A DNA stretch of 64,000 bases from Varanus komodoensis (Eukaryota > Chordata > Lepidosauria > Squamata > Varanidae). Both the position numbers and the translations under genes were made by a program. A model generated the notes under the pieces. It searched no databases. It was not told the origin of the DNA and saw only the letters and a program-made list of their open reading frames with translations. Numbering within the stretch: the stretch's first letter is position 1; every line of letters starts with the position of its first letter. Shown here one piece after another: positions 63,541 through 64,000 of the stretch. The stretch is from positions 13,622,686-13,686,685 of the forward strand of contig NW_025336087.1 of assembly GCF_004798865.1 (NCBI RefSeq), given 5' to 3'.

Positions 63541-64000
63541 AAGTACAGGTGATCACTCACAAAATGTTGTTGGATGCTGATATCACAGCACTTCATGGAT
63601 GAACTGATTAATATGCTACAAGTCAACTAATTAGTTAAAAGTCAAAAGTCATTTAGGGCAAAACCTTATGGGAGTTCAAAGGCTGAGCCCCCACTGAGCC
63701 CCCGTGGTCACCATGGAAAGAACCCACATCTCAAAGGTTGCAACTGGGCCTTGGAGTGAGGATAAAAGCTTGTGCCAGGAGGCAAGTAAAGAGGCTTTTA
63801 GGCCTGTGGGCTTAGGATTTTAGGATGGATCCCAATCGTCATAAATGCTAAAAACCATAATTCTCTTTCACAACAACCTATTCCACATATTAGATGGTAA
63901 AACTGTTCTTGAACTGTACCACTTCAGTGCGTTGGTCGGGAACCTGCATGATTTATTGTTCCTCCTCCTTGGAATGCAAACTCCATACAAGTCGTAAACT
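63541..64000. other. Unassigned right edge
   Basis: Moderately AT-rich sequence with no exon or repeat family recognised. Confidence 0.35.

Overview
The window looks like squamate reptile chromosomal DNA, most likely a lizard. The call rests on the repeat mix: a near-complete BovB (RTE) LINE with a second BovB tail, many CR1- and L2-type LINE fragments in both orientations, MIR-like tRNA SINEs, a 5S-rRNA-headed SINE, hAT-type MITEs with clean 8-bp target duplications, and several families of short foldback elements. Only one host protein-coding gene can be supported.

Layout. 1-513 is unassigned. 513-4066 is a decayed BovB LINE bracketed by a 9-bp target duplication and interrupted by a 437-bp hAT MITE. 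5255-12270 holds BTF3 on the minus strand (beta subunit of the nascent polypeptide-associated complex): five coding exons whose joined reading frame gives an intact 162-residue protein, a predicted non-coding first exon, and a CpG-island promoter with paired NRF1-type sites. CR1, MIR-like and hAT copies sit in its introns. From 12.5 kb to the right edge I find no convincing host coding exon.

The 12.5-64 kb gene desert has an unusual number of CpG-rich blocks (about 20.2-20.9, 23.6-24.5, 27.4-28.0, 29.2-29.5, 30.5-31.3, 38.4-39.4, 39.8-40.1, 40.6-41.8, 44.3-45.1 and 61.4-62.3 kb). None carries a recognisable protein domain. In human the neighbour upstream of BTF3 and divergent from it is FOXD1, so this desert may be the regulatory domain of a developmental transcription factor lying to the right or hidden in the 100-N assembly gap at 24466-24565; that is inference. 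Candidate regulatory stretches include a homeodomain-motif cluster near 47.35-47.56 kb and a TCF/octamer-bearing block near 28.0 kb. The right part (50-61 kb) is a nested repeat pile: a BovB tail, a long decayed CR1 holding an L2-type insertion, and an L1-like LINE flanked by unusually long direct repeats.

I did not find a new multi-gene system. The observations most worth following are the bracketed L1-like block, the 5S/L2 chimeric SINE, the dispersed foldback families and the orphan CpG-island array. Repeat family names come from memory of the families, and edges marked 'about' are by eye.
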